Shown here: piece by piece, positions 9,262-26,226 of the stretch
Layout of the letters: the number at the start of each line of letters is the position of its first letter
How positions within the stretch are numbered: position 1 is the first letter of the stretch
Assembly: GCF_000400485.1 (NCBI RefSeq)
Contig: NZ_ASHR01000046.1
Location: 1 to 48,197 of the forward strand
Source: Agrococcus pavilionensis RW1
GTDB lineage: Bacteria; Actinomycetota; Actinomycetes; Actinomycetales; Microbacteriaceae
Length of the DNA stretch: 48,197 bases
Direction: 5' to 3'
Notes under the pieces: generated by a model
Seen by the model: only the letters and a program-made list of their open reading frames with translations
Databases searched by the model: none
Told to the model about the DNA's origin: nothing
Position numbers and translations under genes: made by a program

Positions 9262-10308
9262 GTGCCCCAACCCGACGCATCCCCTGAACTGAGCGCGCGC
9301 GTCGACGCGGCCGTGGAGGCCGCGCTCGCGGCGATCGACGCCGCCTCGACGACCGCCGAGCTGCAGGCCGCGAAGTCCGCCCACAACGGGCAGGGCTCCG
9401 AGCTCGCCGGCCTCAACGCATCCCTCCGCGACATCGCGCCCGAGGAGCGCAAGGCCGCGGGGCAGACGATCGGCGCGGGCCGCGCGCGCGTCGCCGAGGC
9501 GATCGCCGCGCGCCAGGGCGAGCTCGCCGCGGCCGAGGAGGCCGCGCAGCTCGAGGCCGAGCGCGTCGACGTCACCGCGCTCCCGCGCCTGCGCGCGCCG
9601 GGCGGCCGGCACCCGCTCTCGATGCTCGCGGACGAGATGACGGATGTCTTCGTCGGCATGGGCTGGGAGGTCGCGGAGGGCCCCGAGCTCGAGCACGAGT
9701 GGTACAACTTCGACGCCCTCAACGTCGACCCCGACCACCCCGCGCGCAGCGAGTCCGACACCTTCTACGTCGCGCCCGCCGAGCGGCACCTCGTGCTGCG
9801 CACGCAGACGAGCCCCGTGCAGGCGCGCTCGATGCTGACGCGCGAGCTGCCGATCTACATCGTCGCGCCGGGCCGGGTCTACCGCACCGACGACATCGAC
9901 GCGACCCACCTGCCGGTCTTCACGCAGATGGAGGGGCTCGCGATCGACAAGGGCCTCACGATGGCCCACCTCCGCGGCACGCTCGAGCACCTCGCCCGCA
10001 TCATGTTCGGCGAGGAGGCGAAGATCCGCCTGCGCCCCAACTACTTCCCCTTCACCGAGCCGAGCGCCGAGATGGACGTCTGGCACCCCGGCATGCGCGG
10101 CGGACCGCGCTGGGTCGAGTGGGGCGGCTGCGGCATGGTCAACCCCAACGTGCTGCGCGCGACGGGCGTCGACCCGGAGGTCTACTCGGGCTTCGCGTTC
10201 GGCATGGGCGTCGAGCGCACCCTCCAGTTCCGGTACCAGCTCGACGACATGCGCGACATGATCGAGGGCGACGTGCGCTTCACCGAGCAGTTCGGGATGG
10301 TGATCTGA
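9262..10308 (+). CDS. pheS: phenylalanyl-tRNA synthetase alpha subunit
   Basis: The catalytic alpha subunit of the class II (alpha-beta)2 enzyme that charges tRNA-Phe. Residues 1-85 form the N-terminal coiled-coil arm; the catalytic domain starts near GGRHPLSMLADEM. Class II motif 2 is GRVYRTDDIDATHLPVFTQ, and motif 3 is GFAFGMGVERTLQFRYQ at the C-terminus. The length of 348 is typical. The GTG start is set by the N-terminal arm and by the leaderless promoter spacing. The stop overlaps the pheT ATG by one base. Confidence 0.97.
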   Translation: MPQPDASPELSARVDAAVEAALAAIDAASTTAELQAAKSAHNGQGSELAGLNASLRDIAPEERKAAGQTIGAGRARVAEAIAARQGELAAAEEAAQLEAERVDVTALPRLRAPGGRHPLSMLADEMTDVFVGMGWEVAEGPELEHEWYNFDALNVDPDHPARSESDTFYVAPAERHLVLRTQTSPVQARSMLTRELPIYIVAPGRVYRTDDIDATHLPVFTQMEGLAIDKGLTMAHLRGTLEHLARIMFGEEAKIRLRPNYFPFTEPSAEMDVWHPGMRGGPRWVEWGGCGMVNPNVLRATGVDPEVYSGFAFGMGVERTLQFRYQLDDMRDMIEGDVRFTEQFGMVI

Positions 10309-12791
10309 TGCGGATTCCGCTGTCATGGCTCGCGGAGCACGTCGAGCTGCCCGCCGAGGGCGCTGCCGAGTGGCTGCACGCGACGCTCGTGCGCGTCGGC
10401 TTCGAGGAGGAGGCGGTGCACGGCGGCGAGCTGCGCGGCCCGATCGTCGTCGGCCGCGTGCTCTCGATCGAGGAGGAGCCGCAGAAGAACGGCAAGACCA
10501 TCCGCTGGTGCCAGGTCGACGTCGGCGAGGCGAACGGCGGCGTGCGCGGCATCGTCTGCGGCGCGCTCAACTTCGTCGAGGGCGACCGGGTCGTCGTGAC
10601 CCTGCCGGGCTCGGCGCTGCCGGGCGGCTTCGAGATCGCCGCGCGCAAGACCTACGGCCACGTCTCCGACGGCATGATCGCCTCCGAGCGCGAGCTCGGG
10701 CTCGGCGACGACCACGACGGCATCATGCGCCTCGATCAGCTCGGCATCGAGGGCGAGGTCGGGGCGGATGCGCTGGCGATCCTCGGCCTGGACGACCAGG
10801 CGGTCGAGATCAACGTCACGCCCGACCGCGGCTACGCGCTCTCGCTGCGCGGCATCGCGCGCGAGGTCGCCGCCGCGACCGGCCAGGCGTTCACCGACCC
10901 CGCCGAGACCGCGCGCGCCCGCGACGCCGGGCCGAAGGCATCCGGCTTCTCCGTCTCGCTCGACGACGACGCGCCCATCCGCGGCCGCGCCGGCTGCTCG
11001 CGCTTCGTCGTGCGGGTCGTGCGCGGCATCGACCCGTCGCGCCCGAGCCCCGCGTGGCTCGCCTCGCGGCTGCGGCTCGCGGGCATCCGCTCGATCTCGC
11101 TGCCCGTCGACATCACGAACTACGTCATGCTCGAGCTCGGCCAGCCGATCCATGGCTACGACCTCGCGAAGCTGCGCGGCGGCATCGTCGTGCGCCGCGC
11201 TGAGCCGGGGGAGACGCTCGTCACCCTCGACGACGTCGAGCGGAAGCTCGACCCCGAGGACCTCCTCATCACCGACGACCGCGGCGCGATCGGCCTCGCG
11301 GGCGTCATGGGCGGCGCGGAGACCGAGATGGATGCGTCGACGACCGACGTGCTCATCGAGGCCGCGACGTTCGACCCCGTCTCGATCAGCCGCACCGCCC
11401 GCCGGCACAAGCTCTTCTCGGAGGCGTCGAAGCGCTACGAGCGGGGCGTCGACCCAGCCGTCGCCGACGCCGCGGCGGCGCGCGTCGCCCAGCTGCTCGT
11501 CGAGCTCGCGGGCGGCACGCTCGACGAGCTCGGCACCGAGGTCGGCGAGGTCGCCGCGATGCAGCCGATCTCGATCCCGGTCGGCTACTGGAGCGCGCTG
11601 CTCGGCGGCGACTACGCCGACGACGAGGCGCGCGCCGCGCTCGAGAGCGTGGGCGCGACGATCGACGAGGGCCCGGTCGCGTGGACGGTCACCCCGCCGA
11701 CGTGGCGTCGCGACCTGACCGATCGCGAGGGCCTCGTCGAGGAGATCGCCCGCGTCGTCGGCTTCGACCGCATCCCCTCGGTGCTGCCGGTCGCGCCGCC
11801 GGGGCGCGGCTACTCGCGCGCGCAGCGGCTGCGCCGCAAGGTCGCCGACGCGCTCGCCGCGAGCGGCCACACCGAGGTGCTCGTCGCGCCGTTCGTCACC
11901 GAGCGCCAGGCGCGGCTGACCGGGCACGCGCCCGTGCGGCTCGAGAACCCGCTCGACGGCGAGCGCCCGTGCCTGCGCACCGCGCTCGTGCCGGGCCTCG
12001 TCGACACCGCGCACCGCAACCTCGGCCGTGGGCTCACCGACCTCGCGCTCTTCGAGCTCGGCCGTGTCTTCCGCGCCGTCGACGGGCAGGGCACCGACGA
12101 GCTGCCGGGCGCCGAGTCGCGGCCCGCCGACGACGTGCTCGCCGATCTCGACCGCCTGCCCGAGCAGCCGCTGCACGCCGCGGTGCTGCTCGTGGGGGAG
12201 CGGGTGCGCAAGCAGCCCGGTCGCGCCGCCGAGCGCTTCGGCCTCGCCGACGCGATCGAGGCGGCCGAGCGCATCGCTCGCACCGTCGGGCTCGAGCTCG
12301 AGCTTCGGCAGGCCGAGCGGTCGTGGCTGCACCCCGGCCGCACCGCCGAGCTGCTGCTCGGCGAGACGGTCGTGGGCGTCGCAGGCGAGCTGCTGCCGCA
12401 GGTCGCGGCCGACGCCGACCTGCCGCGCGGCGTCGCGGTCGCCGAGCTCGACCTCGACGCGCTCATCGAGCGCGCGCGCGTGCGGCTCGACACCCGGGTG
12501 ATCGCACCGGTGCCCGCCGCGACGCAAGACCTCTCGGTCGTCGTGCCCGTCGCGGTGCCGGCAGGCGACGTGCAGCACGCCGTCCGCGACGGCGCGGGAG
12601 CGCTGCTCGAGCACATCGCGCTCGTCGACGACTACCGCGGCACCGGCCTCGGCGACTGCGAGAAGTCGCTCACGTTCGCGCTCCGCTTCCGTGCGCCCGA
12701 TCGCACGCTCACGGCGGCCGAGGCGAGCGAGGCGAAGCTCGCGGGCCTCCGCGTCGCGACCGAGCGGCACGGCGCGCGGCTGCGGGAGTAG
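10308..12791 (+). CDS. pheT: phenylalanyl-tRNA synthetase beta subunit
   Basis: The 827-residue beta subunit, which binds tRNA and edits mischarged tyrosine. It starts MRIPLSWLAEHVELP, followed by the EMAP/tRNA-binding domain (residues ~40-150, GRVLSIEEEPQ...WCQVDVG), the B3/4 editing domain with FVVRVVRGI, DITNYVMLELGQPIHGYD, then B5, the core pseudo-catalytic domain and a C-terminal anticodon-binding (FDX-ACB) domain ending AEASEAKLAGLRV. Length fits the actinobacterial form. Its TAG stop is also the first half of the -10 for the next gene. Confidence 0.97.
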   Translation: MRIPLSWLAEHVELPAEGAAEWLHATLVRVGFEEEAVHGGELRGPIVVGRVLSIEEEPQKNGKTIRWCQVDVGEANGGVRGIVCGALNFVEGDRVVVTLPGSALPGGFEIAARKTYGHVSDGMIASERELGLGDDHDGIMRLDQLGIEGEVGADALAILGLDDQAVEINVTPDRGYALSLRGIAREVAAATGQAFTDPAETARARDAGPKASGFSVSLDDDAPIRGRAGCSRFVVRVVRGIDPSRPSPAWLASRLRLAGIRSISLPVDITNYVMLELGQPIHGYDLAKLRGGIVVRRAEPGETLVTLDDVERKLDPEDLLITDDRGAIGLAGVMGGAETEMDASTTDVLIEAATFDPVSISRTARRHKLFSEASKRYERGVDPAVADAAAARVAQLLVELAGGTLDELGTEVGEVAAMQPISIPVGYWSALLGGDYADDEARAALESVGATIDEGPVAWTVTPPTWRRDLTDREGLVEEIARVVGFDRIPSVLPVAPPGRGYSRAQRLRRKVADALAASGHTEVLVAPFVTERQARLTGHAPVRLENPLDGERPCLRTALVPGLVDTAHRNLGRGLTDLALFELGRVFRAVDGQGTDELPGAESRPADDVLADLDRLPEQPLHAAVLLVGERVRKQPGRAAERFGLADAIEAAERIARTVGLELELRQAERSWLHPGRTAELLLGETVVGVAGELLPQVAADADLPRGVAVAELDLDALIERARVRLDTRVIAPVPAATQDLSVVVPVAVPAGDVQHAVRDGAGALLEHIALVDDYRGTGLGDCEKSLTFALRFRAPDRTLTAAEASEAKLAGLRVATERHGARLRE

Positions 12792-12794
12792 CAT
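12789..12794 (+). promoter_or_regulatory. leaderless -10 (TAGCAT) built on the pheT stop codon
   Basis: TAGCAT begins with the pheT TAG stop and is followed by six bases and the GTG of the SIMPL gene. Confidence 0.45.
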
Positions 12795-12800
12795 CCGGTC

Positions 12801-13451
12801 GTGGTCGAGATCCTGGTGCGCGGCGAGGCCGCGCTGCGCGCCGCCGCCGAGCGCGCGACCGTGACGGTGCACTCCCGCTGGCAGGCCGACGCGCCCGACG
12901 CGGCGATGACCGCGGTGACGACGGCGCACGCGGCCGCGGTCGAGCGAGCGCGAGCGCTCGCCGCCGCGGGCGCGATCGAGTCGTGGCACGCTGACCGCGC
13001 GTGGGTCTCGCACCACCGCGAGTGGGTCGGCGAGGGGCTGCCGCAGCGCCTCGTCTTCACCGCATCCGCCGCCCTCACCGCGACGTTCGTCGACGTCGAC
13101 GCGCTCGGCGCCTGGATCGGCGAGCTGGGCAGCGCGCCCGAGCACGAGGTCGGCGGCGTGACGTGGTCGCTCGCCGAGGAGACCGAGCGACGGCTCTCGA
13201 GCCGCGCGCGCGAGCTCGCGGTCGAGGACGCCCGCGCTCGAGCCGCCGACTACGCGCGCGCCGCGGCGCTCGACGAGCCCGCGATCACGGCCATCCGGGA
13301 GCCGGACCCCGCGCCGGCGCGACCCTTCGGCAAGGCGCGCGGCGGCGCCGAGGCAGCGATGCTCGCGAGCGCCGACGGCAGCGCGCCCGTCGCGCTCTCG
13401 GCCGGCGAGATCGAGGTCGAGGCCGCCGTCGAGGTCGCCTTCCGGGCGTAG
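12801..13451 (+). CDS. SIMPL domain (DUF541) protein
   Basis: A 216-residue protein I assign to the SIMPL/DUF541 family from its pattern: an N-terminal beta segment VRGEAALRAAAERATVTV, a helical repeat with THAAAVERARALAA, a middle beta-rich section, then the family's C-terminal helix RARELAVEDARARAADYARAA. Function is unknown; most relatives are exported or periplasmic, but no signal peptide is visible here, so this one looks cytosolic. It lies between pheT and argC with its own likely leaderless promoter. Confidence in the family is moderate. Confidence 0.7.
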   Translation: MVEILVRGEAALRAAAERATVTVHSRWQADAPDAAMTAVTTAHAAAVERARALAAAGAIESWHADRAWVSHHREWVGEGLPQRLVFTASAALTATFVDVDALGAWIGELGSAPEHEVGGVTWSLAEETERRLSSRARELAVEDARARAADYARAAALDEPAITAIREPDPAPARPFGKARGGAEAAMLASADGSAPVALSAGEIEVEAAVEVAFRA

Positions 13452-13469
13452 CGGCATCCGAGGGGCCGA

Positions 13470-13475
13470 TAGCCT
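13470..13475 (+). promoter_or_regulatory. leaderless -10 (TAGCCT) of argC
   Basis: TAGCCT, then six bases, then ATG of argC. I see no ARG-box-like AT-rich palindrome nearby. Confidence 0.6.
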
Positions 13476-13481
13476 GAGAGC

Positions 13482-14528
13482 ATGAGCCTCTCCGTCGCCG
13501 TCGCAGGCGCGAGCGGATACGCGGGCGGCGAGCTGCTGCGGCTGCTCGCGCAGCACCCCGAGCTGGAGGTGCGCACCGTCACCGCGCACGCCAACGCCGG
13601 GCAGCCCCTCGTGTCCGTGCACCCGAACCTGCGCTCCCTCGCCACGCTGACCTCCCAGGAGACCACCCGCGAGGTGCTCGCCGGCCACGACGTCGTCTTC
13701 CTCGCGCTGCCGCACGGGCACTCCGCCGGGATCGCCGCCGAGCTCCCCGACGAGACGCTCGTCGTCGACGCCGGCGCCGACCACCGGCTGCTCGACGCGG
13801 CCGAGTGGACGCGCTACTACGGCACCGAGCACGCCGGCACCTGGCCGTACGGCATGCCCGAGCTCATGCTCGCCGACGGCGGCCGCCAGCGGCGCGAGCT
13901 GCGCGCCGCCCGCCGCATCGCCGTGCCGGGCTGCAACGCGACCGCCGTGACGCTCGCGGCCGCACCCGGCATCGCGGCCGGGCTCATCGACCCGACGGGG
14001 CTCACGTCCGCGCTCGCCGTCGGCTCCTCCGGCGCGGGCCGTGGCGCGAAGACCCACCTGCTCGCGAGCGAGCTCACGGGCAGCGCGACGCCCTACGGCG
14101 TCGGCGGCACGCACCGCCACCTGCCGGAGATCGCGCAGAACCTCCGGATGGTGGGCGCGACCGAGGTGCGGCACTCCTTCACGCCGGTGCTCGTGCCGAT
14201 GTCGCGCGGCATCCTCGCGACCGTGACGGCGCCGCTCGTGGGCGACGCGAGCGCCGACGAGCTGCGCGGCGCGTGGCTCTCGGCCTACGCCGACGAGCGC
14301 TTCGTGCACGTGCTCCCCGCAGGGCACTACCCGCGCACCGCCGACGTCATCGGCTCGAACTCGGTGCACATCGGCGTCGGCCTCGACCAGGACGCCGGTC
14401 GCGTCGTGATGATCGCCGCGCTCGACAACCTCGGCAAGGGCACCGCGGGCGCCGCGATCCAGTCGGCGAACATCGCGCTCGGCCTCGACGAGCAGCTCGG
14501 GCTGCCGATCGACGGGGTGGCGCCGTGA
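13482..14528 (+). CDS. argC: N-acetyl-gamma-glutamyl-phosphate reductase
   Basis: Third step of arginine synthesis: NADPH-dependent reduction of N-acetylglutamyl phosphate. The NADP-binding start is [18 protein letters not shown], the catalytic Cys151 is in VPGCNATA, and [12 protein letters not shown] and [12 protein letters not shown] match the family. 348 residues is normal. It opens a tightly packed arg cluster; its TGA overlaps the argJ GTG. Confidence 0.97.
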   Translation: MSLSVAVAGASGYAGGELLRLLAQHPELEVRTVTAHANAGQPLVSVHPNLRSLATLTSQETTREVLAGHDVVFLALPHGHSAGIAAELPDETLVVDAGADHRLLDAAEWTRYYGTEHAGTWPYGMPELMLADGGRQRRELRAARRIAVPGCNATAVTLAAAPGIAAGLIDPTGLTSALAVGSSGAGRGAKTHLLASELTGSATPYGVGGTHRHLPEIAQNLRMVGATEVRHSFTPVLVPMSRGILATVTAPLVGDASADELRGAWLSAYADERFVHVLPAGHYPRTADVIGSNSVHIGVGLDQDAGRVVMIAALDNLGKGTAGAAIQSANIALGLDEQLGLPIDGVAP

Positions 14529-15677
14529 GCGTGACCGCGGCCGCGGGCTTCCGGGCAGCGGGCGTCGCCGCGGGCGTGAAGTCGAGCGGGGGCGCCGACG
14601 TCGCGCTCGTCGTCAACGACGGCCCGATCGATGCGGCAGCCGGTGTCTTCACCGCCAACCGCGCGAAGGCCAACCCGGTGCTGTGGAGCCAGCAGGCGCT
14701 CGCCGACGGCACCGCTCGCGCGGTGATCCTCAACTCCGGCGGCGCGAACTGCTTCACGGGCGCCTTCGGCTTCCAGACCACGCACCAGACGGCCGAGCGG
14801 GTCGCCGAGCGACTCGGCATCGGCGCCGTCGAGGTGCAGGTGTGCTCGACGGGGCTCATCGGCGTCGGCGACGAGGCCTTCCGCCAGGCGGTGCTCCGCG
14901 GCGTCGACCTCGCGGTCGACGCGCTCGGCGACGACGAGGCGGCCGGGCTCGCGGCGGCGCGGGCGATCATGACGACCGACTCGGTGCCGAAGCAGGCGAT
15001 CGACAGCCGGGGCGGCTACACGGTCGGCGGCATGGCGAAGGGCGCGGGCATGCTCGCGCCGGGGCTCGCCACGATGCTCGTCGTGCTCACGACCGATGCG
15101 GTCGCCGACGCCGCCATGCTCGACCGCGCGCTCCGCGCCGCGACGCGCGTGACCTTCGACCGGCTCGACTCCGACGGCTGCATGTCGACGAACGACACCG
15201 TGCTGCTGCTCGCGTCCGGCGCCTCGGGGCAGCGCGCCAGCGAGGCCGAGCTCACCGCGGCCGTCACCGCGGTGTGCGACGACCTCGCGCGGCAGCTGCA
15301 GGCCGACGCCGAGGGCGCGAGCCACGACATCGCGATCGAGGTGCTCGGCGCCGCGAGCGAGGACGACGCGGTCTCCGTCGGCCGCTCGGTCGCGCGCTCC
15401 AACCTCTTCAAGGCCGCGATCTTCGGCAACGACCCGAACTGGGGCCGCGTGCTCGCGGCGATCGGCACGACGGATGCGTCGTTCGACCCCTTCGAGGTCG
15501 ACGTCGCCTTCAACGGCGTGCGGGTGTGCCACGCCGGCGAGCCCGACCGCCCGCGCGAGGAGGTCGACCTCACCCCGCGCGAGACGCGCATCCGCATCGA
15601 CCTGCACGCGGGCGAGCACGCGGCGACGATCCGCACGAACGACCTCACCCACGAGTACGTCCACGAGAACTCCGCGT

Positions 15678-15688
<11 letters not shown>
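14525..15688 (+). CDS. argJ: glutamate N-acetyltransferase / amino-acid acetyltransferase
   Basis: ArgJ recycles the acetyl group from N-acetylornithine to glutamate (and may also use acetyl-CoA). It is an Ntn-type enzyme that cleaves itself before a Thr; here the site is [13 protein letters not shown] with Thr183 as nucleophile. Other matches are [25 protein letters not shown], and the C-terminal ENSAYAS. 387 residues. GTG start inside the argC stop. Whether it is mono- or bifunctional cannot be read here; no separate argA is in the window. Confidence 0.96.
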
Positions 15689-18957
<3,269 letters not shown>

Positions 18958-18964
18958 CGTTCGG

Positions 18965-18970
18965 TAGATT
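18965..18970 (+). promoter_or_regulatory. leaderless -10 (TAGATT) of tyrS
   Basis: TAGATT followed by six bases and GTG. The segment shows no T-box leader, which fits a leaderless message. Confidence 0.6.
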
Positions 18971-18976
18971 CGAACC

Positions 18977-20275
18977 GTGATCGACCTCGCCCCCATCCAG
19001 CTCGACCCCGCCTTCGCCAACGTGTGGGACGAGCTGCAGTACCGCGGGAGCGTGCACGTCTCGACCGACCCGGAGGCGCTGCGCGCGCTGCTCGGCGGCG
19101 ACCCGATCACGTACTACTGCGGATTCGACCCGACCGCCCCGAGCCTGCACCTCGGCAACCTCGCGCAGCTCATCATCATGCGCCGGCTGCAGCTGGCCGG
19201 CCACCGGCCGCTCGCCCTCGTCGGCGGCTCGACCGGCCTCATCGGCGACCCGAAGCCGACGGCCGAGCGGCAGCTCAACGAGCGGGAGACCGTGGCGGAG
19301 TGGGTCACGTACCTCGGCGAGCAGATGCTGCGCTTCCTCTCCGACGAGGGCGACAACGCCGTGCGGCTCGTGAACAACCTCGACTGGACCGAGCCGCTCT
19401 CGACCGTCGACTTCCTGCGCGAGGTCGGCAAGCACTTCCGGGTCGGGACGATGCTCCGCAAGGACGTGGTCGCATCCCGCATGGAGTCGGACGAGGGCAT
19501 CTCCTACGCGGAGTTCAGCTACCAGGTGCTCCAGGGACTCGACTTCCGCGAGCTCTTCCTCCGCTACGGCTGCATCATGCAGCTCGGCGGCAGCGACCAG
19601 TGGGGCAACCTCACCGCAGGGACCGAGCTCATCCGCAAGGCCGAGGGCGTCCACGCCCACGCCCTCGGGTCGCCGCTCATCACCGATGCCGACGGCCGCA
19701 AGTTCGGCAAGAGCGAGGGCAACGCCGTCTGGCTCGACCCGAACCTGACGACGCCCTACGCGATGTACCAGTTCTGGCTCAACCAGGACGACGCGATCGT
19801 CGTGCAGCTGCTGAAGTCGTTCACATTCCTGCCGTCGGCTCGCATCGCCGAGCTCGAGCGCGCGACGGCCGAGGCCCCGTTCCGCCGCGAGGCGCAGCGC
19901 GAGCTCGCGCTGCAGGCGACCGCCTTCATCCACGGTCGCGCCGCGACGGAGCAGGCGATCGCCGCATCGGAGGCGCTCTTCGGTGCCGGGGATCTCGCGG
20001 CGCTCGACGCCGGCACCCTCGCCGCCGCGGTTGGCTCGCTCGACCGCCAGGCGACGGCGACGGATGACGCGCCGGTCCTGCAGCTGCTGCAGGAGACGGG
20101 ACTCGTCGACTCCCTCTCCGAGGGGCGGCGCGCGATCGCGCAAGGCGGCGTCTCGGTCAACAACCAGCGCATCGACGACCCGGCGGCGACGCTCGAGGGC
20201 CGCTTGCTGCACGGCCGCTTCGCGGTGCTCCGCCGCGGCAAGAAGACGCTCGCGGGCGTCGACGCCGGCGCCTGA
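18977..20275 (+). CDS. tyrS: tyrosyl-tRNA synthetase
   Basis: Class I synthetase charging tRNA-Tyr. The HIGH motif appears as HLGN with His58 and the KMSKS motif as KFGKS at residues 242-246. The tyrosine pocket segments YYCGFDPTAPSLHLGN and QLGGSDQWGN are present. The C-terminal S4 RNA-binding domain ends with EGRRAIAQGGVSVNNQRI. 432 residues. The gene precedes the rRNA operon. A weak six-base-pair hairpin directly after the stop (20276-20294) has no T-run. Confidence 0.97.
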   Translation: MIDLAPIQLDPAFANVWDELQYRGSVHVSTDPEALRALLGGDPITYYCGFDPTAPSLHLGNLAQLIIMRRLQLAGHRPLALVGGSTGLIGDPKPTAERQLNERETVAEWVTYLGEQMLRFLSDEGDNAVRLVNNLDWTEPLSTVDFLREVGKHFRVGTMLRKDVVASRMESDEGISYAEFSYQVLQGLDFRELFLRYGCIMQLGGSDQWGNLTAGTELIRKAEGVHAHALGSPLITDADGRKFGKSEGNAVWLDPNLTTPYAMYQFWLNQDDAIVVQLLKSFTFLPSARIAELERATAEAPFRREAQRELALQATAFIHGRAATEQAIAASEALFGAGDLAALDAGTLAAAVGSLDRQATATDDAPVLQLLQETGLVDSLSEGRRAIAQGGVSVNNQRIDDPAATLEGRLLHGRFAVLRRGKKTLAGVDAGA

Positions 20276-20528
20276 CGCCGCCGGGGGAGCGGCGCGACAC
20301 GCCCGGGATGCACGCAGTTTGCGGCCCGCGTCCCCGAGCCGTGTAACGTATCCACTCGTCACCCCAAAGACGCCGAGCCGGACAGGCCAGCGGATCAAGA
20401 GGGACCACCCCCAGCAGAACGGCCACGCTTTCGCGTGCTTGCCGAGACGCGGGTGCGGTGACAGACCACTTCAACGATGAATGTGCGGAGAGCACGGTCG
20501 GCAGCTGCCGACCGAGCGAGACACCGAC
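20276..20528. other. tyrS to rRNA-promoter spacer
   Basis: No gene is visible. A weak promoter-like TTTGCG at 20318 and TAACGT at 20344 has a 20-bp spacer and is probably not strong. A perfect 20-bp palindrome is at 20495-20514, just upstream of the first rRNA promoter. Confidence 0.6.
20495..20514. promoter_or_regulatory. 20-bp perfect palindrome upstream of rRNA P1
   Basis: Each half-site is CGGTCGGCAG or its complement, with no loop. It ends 14 bases before the TTGACA of the first tandem promoter, a position suited to an operator or activator site. No regulator can be named. Confidence 0.5.
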
Positions 20529-20556
20529 TTGACAGTCGCTCCGGAGCGTGTAACCT
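20529..20556 (+). promoter_or_regulatory. rRNA promoter P1
   Basis: TTGACA (20529-20534), 16-bp spacer, TAACCT (20551-20556). The -35 is perfect; the -10 keeps T1, A2 and T6. Start expected near 20563. Confidence 0.75.
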
Positions 20557-20610
20557 AGACAGGTTGCCACGAGCCGGGCCGAATGCGAGCCCGGTGCAGC
20601 AGGAGCCGAT

Positions 20611-20638
20611 TTGACAGTCGCTCCGGAGCGTGTAACCT
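20611..20638 (+). promoter_or_regulatory. rRNA promoter P2
   Basis: TTGACA (20611-20616), 16-bp spacer holding CGCTCCGGAGCG, TAACCT (20633-20638). Confidence 0.75.
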
Positions 20639-20691
20639 GAACAGGTTGCCACGAGCCGGATCGATCGAGACCGGCTCTCGCAGATGCCGAC

Positions 20692-20719
20692 TTGACAGTC
20701 GCTCTGGAGCGTGTAACCT
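20692..20719 (+). promoter_or_regulatory. rRNA promoter P3
   Basis: TTGACA (20692-20697), 16-bp spacer with CGCTCTGGAGCG (one change breaks the palindrome), TAACCT (20714-20719). Confidence 0.75.
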
Positions 20720-20773
20720 GAACGGGTTGCCACGAGCCAGGCCGAGTGTGAGCCGGCTCTCGCAGACGCCGAC

Positions 20774-20801
20774 TTGACAGTCGCTCTGGAGCGTGTAACC
20801 T
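20774..20801 (+). promoter_or_regulatory. rRNA promoter P4
   Basis: TTGACA (20774-20779), 16-bp spacer identical to P3, TAACCT (20796-20801). Confidence 0.75.
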
Positions 20802-20856
20802 GAACGGGTTGCCACGAGCCAGGCCGAACAGCGAGCCGGCTCCAGCCGACGCCGAC

Positions 20857-20884
20857 TTGACAGTCGCTCCGGAGCGTGTAGCCT
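20857..20884 (+). promoter_or_regulatory. rRNA promoter P5
   Basis: TTGACA (20857-20862), 16-bp spacer with the intact palindrome, TAGCCT (20879-20884). The A-to-G change in the -10 is matched by a T-to-C change in the partner arm at 20892. Confidence 0.75.
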
Positions 20885-20946
20885 GAACGGGCTGCCACGA
20901 GCCGGTCGATGTCCGGCGCCAGCGAAGCTCCGCACGGCGTGTCGAT

Positions 20947-20974
20947 TTGACACGGACCGGGAAGTGGCTAACAT
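20947..20974 (+). promoter_or_regulatory. rRNA promoter P6 (diverged, nearest to 16S)
   Basis: TTGACA (20947-20952), 16-bp spacer of unrelated sequence, TAACAT (20969-20974), the best -10 of the set. It lacks the CGCTCCGGAGCG palindrome but keeps GTTGCC downstream, so it may be the ancestral core promoter. Confidence 0.8.
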
Positions 20975-21191
20975 AGAGAAGTTGCCTCGGCGCAGACCCC
21001 CACGGGGAATGCACGAGAGCGTCTGATCCTTGAGAACTCAACAGCGTGCACAATGTCAAATGCCAAAAATTACTCGTAGTGCCTTCGGGCACACGATTCC
21101 TTTGGATGAGACGGATTGTCAGTAGACAGTCCATTTTGTCAGCATCAAACTCGCTGCCGCCCGGCTTTCCCCGAGCGGTACGCAACATTTC
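20975..21191 (+). other. rRNA leader with boxA-like element
   Basis: About 210 bases of 16S leader. TTGAGAACT at 21030-21038 recurs in the 16S-23S spacer (22988-22996) and resembles actinobacterial boxA antitermination elements. GTGCC-TTCG-GGCAC forms a hairpin near 21079-21092. AATGTCAA near 21052 is complementary to TTGACATT near 22795 in the spacer, possibly part of the 16S processing stem. No gene. Confidence 0.6.

Positions 21192-26226
<5,035 letters not shown>

Larger units (their letters stand above)
20529..20946 (+). repeat. five tandem promoter modules of 81-90 bp
   Basis: Modules begin at 20529, 20611, 20692, 20774 and 20857. Each starts TTGACAGTCGCTC and shares the next ~45 bases almost exactly; the last ~35 bases vary more. 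Each contains three dyads: the spacer palindrome CGCTCCGGAGCG (one mismatch in modules 3 and 4), a seven-pair dyad around the -10 and start site, and a downstream GAGCC...GGCTC-type stem. Confidence 0.9.

Noticed and set aside
10323-14369. A 1348-residue reading frame on the - strand over pheT to argC
   Set aside because: It is an antisense shadow of strong + strand genes; the product is Arg/Ala/Asp-rich low-complexity, as expected of GC-rich antisense frames.
18967-18976. GATTCGAACC, a tRNA T-loop-like sequence on the opposite strand
   Set aside because: No cloverleaf or acceptor stem can be formed around it; it overlaps the tyrS promoter.
20318-20349. A seventh rRNA promoter (TTTGCG / TAACGT)
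   Set aside because: The spacer is 20 bases and the -35 is poor; it shares only GTGTAAC with the modules.
20529-20946. CRISPR array
   Set aside because: The repeats are about 45 bp conserved plus 35 bp related spacer-like sequence, the variable parts resemble each other, and every copy holds a promoter. No cas gene.
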